Assembly (NCBI GenBank): GCA_031271875.1
Contig: JAISVD010000275.1
Span: 1-5,890 of the forward strand
Source: Spirochaetaceae bacterium
GTDB lineage: Bacteria > Spirochaetota > Spirochaetia > Treponematales > Treponemataceae
Direction of reading: 5' to 3'
Length of the DNA: 5,890 bases
The notes under the pieces are model-generated. The model did no database searches. It was given only the letters and a program-made list of their open reading frames with translations, and was not told where the DNA came from. The translations under genes and the position numbers were made by a program. Positions 4,807 to 5,890 of the stretch are shown piece after piece (the stretch's first letter is position 1; each line of letters opens with the position of its first letter).

Positions 4807-5890
4807 TAAAAACATAACCATACTCGACTCGACCCTCCGTGACGGAGCGCAGGGAGAGGGGATAAGTTTTTCGGTACAGGACAAACTGCACATAGTCGAA
4901 GCTCTGGACAATCTGGGAGTCGCCTTTATCGAAGCGGGGAACCCCGGTTCAAATCCCAAAGACCTGGAATTCTTCCAGCAGGCCGAAAAACTCACGCTGA
5001 AAACAGCGAAACTCGCGGCTTTCGGGGCCACCCGGCGTAAAGGGATCGCCGCGGCGGAGGATATAAACCTCAGAAGCCTCCTCGCCGCGGGAACCGAAAC
5101 AGTGGTGATATTCGGCAAGGCCTGGGACTTTCAGGTCACGGAGATACTCCGGGCGGCCCTTGAGGAAAACATCGCCATGATCCGGGACACGGTAGCTTTT
5201 CTCCGGGCCGAAGGGCGCACGGTGATATTCGATTCGGAACATTTTTTTGACGGCTGGTTCGCCAACAGGGACTACACCCGGCAGACACTTCAGGCCGCAA
5301 TTGATGGAGGAGCTTCGGCGCTTGTTCTCTGCGACACAAAGGGGGGAACCATGCCTCTGTCCCTGCTTGAAGCGGTGCGGGAGGTTCGGAAAGAATTCGG
5401 AAGCCTTGTGGGTATCCATACCCATGATGACACCGGCCTTGCCGTGGCAAATTCCCTCATGGCCGTTGAGGGGGGAGCCACGCATGTTCAGGGTACTTTT
5501 ATCGGATTCGGGGAGCGCACCGGAAACGCGAACCTCTCGACGATCATCGCCGACCTTGAGCTCAAGATGGGGTACAGATGCCTTCCCGACGGAAAACTCG
5601 CGGAGCTCACCCCGACGGCTCAGCGGATCGCCGAGATCGCGAACCTCAATCTGTTTGAGGGGATGCCCTATGTGGGACGGAACGCCTTTGCCCACAAGGC
5701 GGGGATGCATATCGATGCGGTCACGAAAAACGCAGACGCCTATGAGCATGTTCCCCCCGAAAGCGTGGGGAACTCGAGAGTGTTCCTTATGAGTGAGGTC
5801 GCGGGACGCTCCATGATTATCGAAAAGATACGGAAATTCAAACCAGAGATAACAAAGGACGATCCTCTTGCGGCGGAGATTGTCGCCCGT
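4799..5890 (+). CDS. cimA: (R)-citramalate synthase, CimA type (C-terminus beyond window)
   Basis: Open from ATG 4799 through 364 codons to the right edge. It starts [52 protein letters not shown] and the 'FGK-WDF-VTEILR' and 'EHFFDG' segments distinguish the CimA family (TIGR00977 type) from LeuA and homocitrate synthases. The enzyme joins pyruvate and acetyl-CoA to (R)-citramalate, giving a threonine-independent route to 2-oxobutanoate for isoleucine. Active-site features: R14-D15, the His pair H207-T-H209, and GFGERTGNAN with N243. The family usually runs to roughly 520-540 residues with a C-terminal LeuA_dimer regulatory domain; that part is missing here only because the window ends. The start overlaps leuA by 8 bases in another frame, and GGGGA at 4788-4792 inside leuA gives a ribosome binding site 6 bases away, so the two are co-transcribed. 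Slightly unusual are HDD after the His pair (often HND) and K181 in CDTKGG (often CDTNGG). Confidence 0.93.
   Translation, partial: MSNKNITILDSTLRDGAQGEGISFSVQDKLHIVEALDNLGVAFIEAGNPGSNPKDLEFFQQAEKLTLKTAKLAAFGATRRKGIAAAEDINLRSLLAAGTETVVIFGKAWDFQVTEILRAALEENIAMIRDTVAFLRAEGRTVIFDSEHFFDGWFANRDYTRQTLQAAIDGGASALVLCDTKGGTMPLSLLEAVREVRKEFGSLVGIHTHDDTGLAVANSLMAVEGGATHVQGTFIGFGERTGNANLSTIIADLELKMGYRCLPDGKLAELTPTAQRIAEIANLNLFEGMPYVGRNAFAHKAGMHIDAVTKNADAYEHVPPESVGNSRVFLMSEVAGRSMIIEKIRKFKPEITKDDPLAAEIVAR

Noticed and set aside
4949..5749. 266-residue antisense open frame within cimA
   Set aside because: cimA is unambiguous on the plus strand; the antisense translation resembles no family and has no initiation signals.
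1..5890. CRISPR array, tRNA or rRNA gene
   Set aside because: No regularly spaced direct repeats, cloverleaf-like segments or rRNA-like sequence were seen on either strand.

Overview
The window reads as bacterial chromosome made of three blocks of different character. Moderately GC-rich, SD-led biosynthetic genes occupy the right half. The centre is an AT-rich accessory module, and the left third is a patchwork of small genes, hairpins and a decayed REP-associated transposase. The taxon cannot be fixed from this sequence. The style of the decayed transposase (RayT/Y1 type with a GHVWG...RFFSR core), the YbjQ protein and the leuA-cimA pair would fit an anaerobic, spirochaete-like bacterium, but that is a low-confidence impression.

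Layout from left to right. Positions 1-191 on the minus strand hold the first 63 codons of a protein resembling the TIGR04255 family; it leaves the window at the left edge. Positions 200-700 hold a REP-like hairpin, a frameshifted C-terminal remnant of a RayT-type transposase (about 305-575) and two perfect hairpins (611-641, 655-674). Positions 705-1230 on the minus strand hold two overlapping genes: a 75-residue two-helix membrane protein followed by a YbjQ/UPF0145 protein. A 172-base divergent intergenic region carries a second copy of a 19-base motif also found at the transposase remnant, directly next to the promoter of the central module.

The central module (1403-3120, plus strand) encodes an ABC/SMC-like AAA ATPase and, overlapping it by ATGA, a 161-residue protein with a PD-(D/E)xK nuclease-like core. 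I do not recognise it as a named system. Its layout resembles ATPase-plus-nuclease anti-phage modules, so a defence role is a reasonable inference. In this copy the ATPase frame is interrupted by one in-frame amber codon just after Walker B. The gene is therefore annotated as broken, although everything downstream remains open and in frame.

The right half (3265-5890) is a biosynthetic operon. leuA (2-isopropylmalate synthase, leucine pathway) has a clear TTGACA-18-TATTAT promoter and a strong ribosome binding site. It is followed by an 8-base overlap and a cimA-type (R)-citramalate synthase gene (isoleucine from pyruvate and acetyl-CoA) that runs off the right edge. The two paralogues condense acetyl-CoA with a 2-oxoacid in parallel branches of branched-chain amino acid synthesis.

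An unexpected shared pattern is that three genes (the TIGR04255-like gene, the membrane-protein gene and the ATPase) each have a -10-like hexamer ending exactly 6 bases before the ATG, a candidate -35 at 17-base spacing, and no Shine-Dalgarno sequence. This is the arrangement expected for leaderless mRNAs.
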